Below, in pieces: positions 15,507-15,702 of a stretch of DNA of 15,702 nucleotides; positions within the stretch are counted from its first letter, which is position 1; each line of letters begins with the position of its first letter. Under the pieces are notes generated by a model. That model saw nothing but the letters and a program-made list of their open reading frames with translations, did not search any database and was not told where the DNA came from. A program made the translations under genes and the position numbers. Source of the stretch: Bacteroidales bacterium (GTDB lineage: Bacteria > Bacteroidota > Bacteroidia > Bacteroidales > UBA7960); contig PWND01000219.1 of NCBI GenBank assembly GCA_003557965.1, positions 1-15,702 on the forward strand. Reading direction: 5' to 3'.

Positions 15507-15601
15507 CGAAATGCAAAAATGCATATATTCACTTACTAATACACTACGTAATGGCCTTATAATAAAACATTGACAGTACGTTATTTGCTGGATTCCGGTC
15601 T

Positions 15602-15625
15602 CGTCACATAGTGCACGGTTTTTTT
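15602..15625 (+). terminator. Possible intrinsic terminator or attenuator upstream of the redox gene
   Basis: CGTCAC (15602-15607), loop ATA, then GTG-C-ACG (15611-15617) forms a 6-bp stem with one bulged C. It is followed by G and seven T (15619-15625). It is short but of terminator form and lies 36 nt before the next start codon. Confidence 0.35.
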
Positions 15626-15661
15626 CGGACAAAAGTGATAACTAATTTTAATAATACATTT

Positions 15662-15702
15662 ATGAAAATAAAAATATTAGGTTCAAAATGCGTAAAATGC
15701 AA
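15662..15702 (+). CDS. Small thioredoxin-fold redox protein, 3'-truncated by the window edge
   Basis: Only 13 codons are visible: MKIKILGSKCVKC, then the window ends. A short first beta strand (KIKILG) running straight into a CxxC (CVKC) is the pattern of the small thioredoxin-like 'redox-active disulfide protein 2' group (about 75-90 aa), whose members usually read MKIxILGxGCxKC. The two cysteines would be the redox pair. Such genes often neighbour permease-type or ArsR-regulated genes, but what follows is outside the window. A TAATTTTA at 15643-15650 is a poor promoter match close to the start. Confidence 0.65.
   Translation, partial: MKIKILGSKCVKC

Larger units (their letters stand above)
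15328..15661. other. Non-coding gap with promoter-like and terminator-like elements
   Basis: These 334 nt hold no credible gene on either strand. Nested palindromes crowd 15493-15524: ATTTCG/CGAAAT, TTTGC/GCAAA and ATGCA/TGCAT. A plus-strand promoter-like pair overlaps them, and a hairpin plus T-run lies at 15602-15625. No tRNA, rRNA or CRISPR pattern is seen. The gap separates a minus-strand lipoprotein gene from a plus-strand redox gene, so divergent promoters are expected here. Confidence 0.6.

Overview
The window looks like chromosomal DNA of an AT-rich member of the Bacteroidota, probably near the Bacteroidales or Marinilabiliales. The evidence is a Bacteroidota-type DnaA linker (NPFVIPG) before the AAA+ domain, a full Bacteroides aerotolerance (Bat) operon, hardly any Shine-Dalgarno-like sites, promoter candidates of the TTTG / TAnnTTTG type, and several short-signal lipoproteins. 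No lineage marker gene such as rRNA is present, so the placement is inference.

Layout: (1) 1-1105 is the 3' part of dnaA, whose true start lies upstream of the window. (2) 1106-1407 is non-coding and holds two head-to-tail copies of a 137-bp unit, each with a strong hairpin; the repeat phase lands exactly on the start codon of the next gene. (3) 1408-2852 is a two-gene unit: a low-molecular-weight protein tyrosine phosphatase and a serine racemase/threonine dehydratase-like PLP enzyme. (4) 3021-11403 is the Bat operon, all on the plus strand: moxR, a DUF58 protein, a membrane protein with an extracytoplasmic domain and a cytosolic helical domain, batA, batB, batC, batD, batE. A terminator-like hairpin lies between moxR and the DUF58 gene. 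batD carries an in-frame TAA followed by 63 still-conserved codons. (5) 11594-13705 is a soluble hybrid histidine kinase (NTF2/SnoaL-like domain, PAS, kinase, receiver) with its own good promoter candidate. (6) 13708-15327 on the minus strand holds a lipoprotein alpha/beta hydrolase and a lipoprotein with beta-barrel character. (7) 15328-15661 is non-coding with promoter-like and terminator-like elements. (8) From 15662 the window ends inside a small CxxC redox (thioredoxin-fold) protein.

How the genes work together: in Bat operons a MoxR AAA+ ATPase is thought to act on VWA-domain partners. Here DUF58 is the cytosolic one, and BatA and BatB are membrane-anchored. BatC and BatE supply TPR surfaces. 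BatD and the 331-aa protein supply large periplasmic domains plus related cytosolic tails. The physiological substrate of such systems is not settled.

Most of the window is a standard Bacteroidota gene set. The points most worth a second look are the interrupted batD, the tandem-duplicated leader in front of the phosphatase gene, and the possible attenuator inside the Bat operon. I do not see an evident wholly new multi-gene system.
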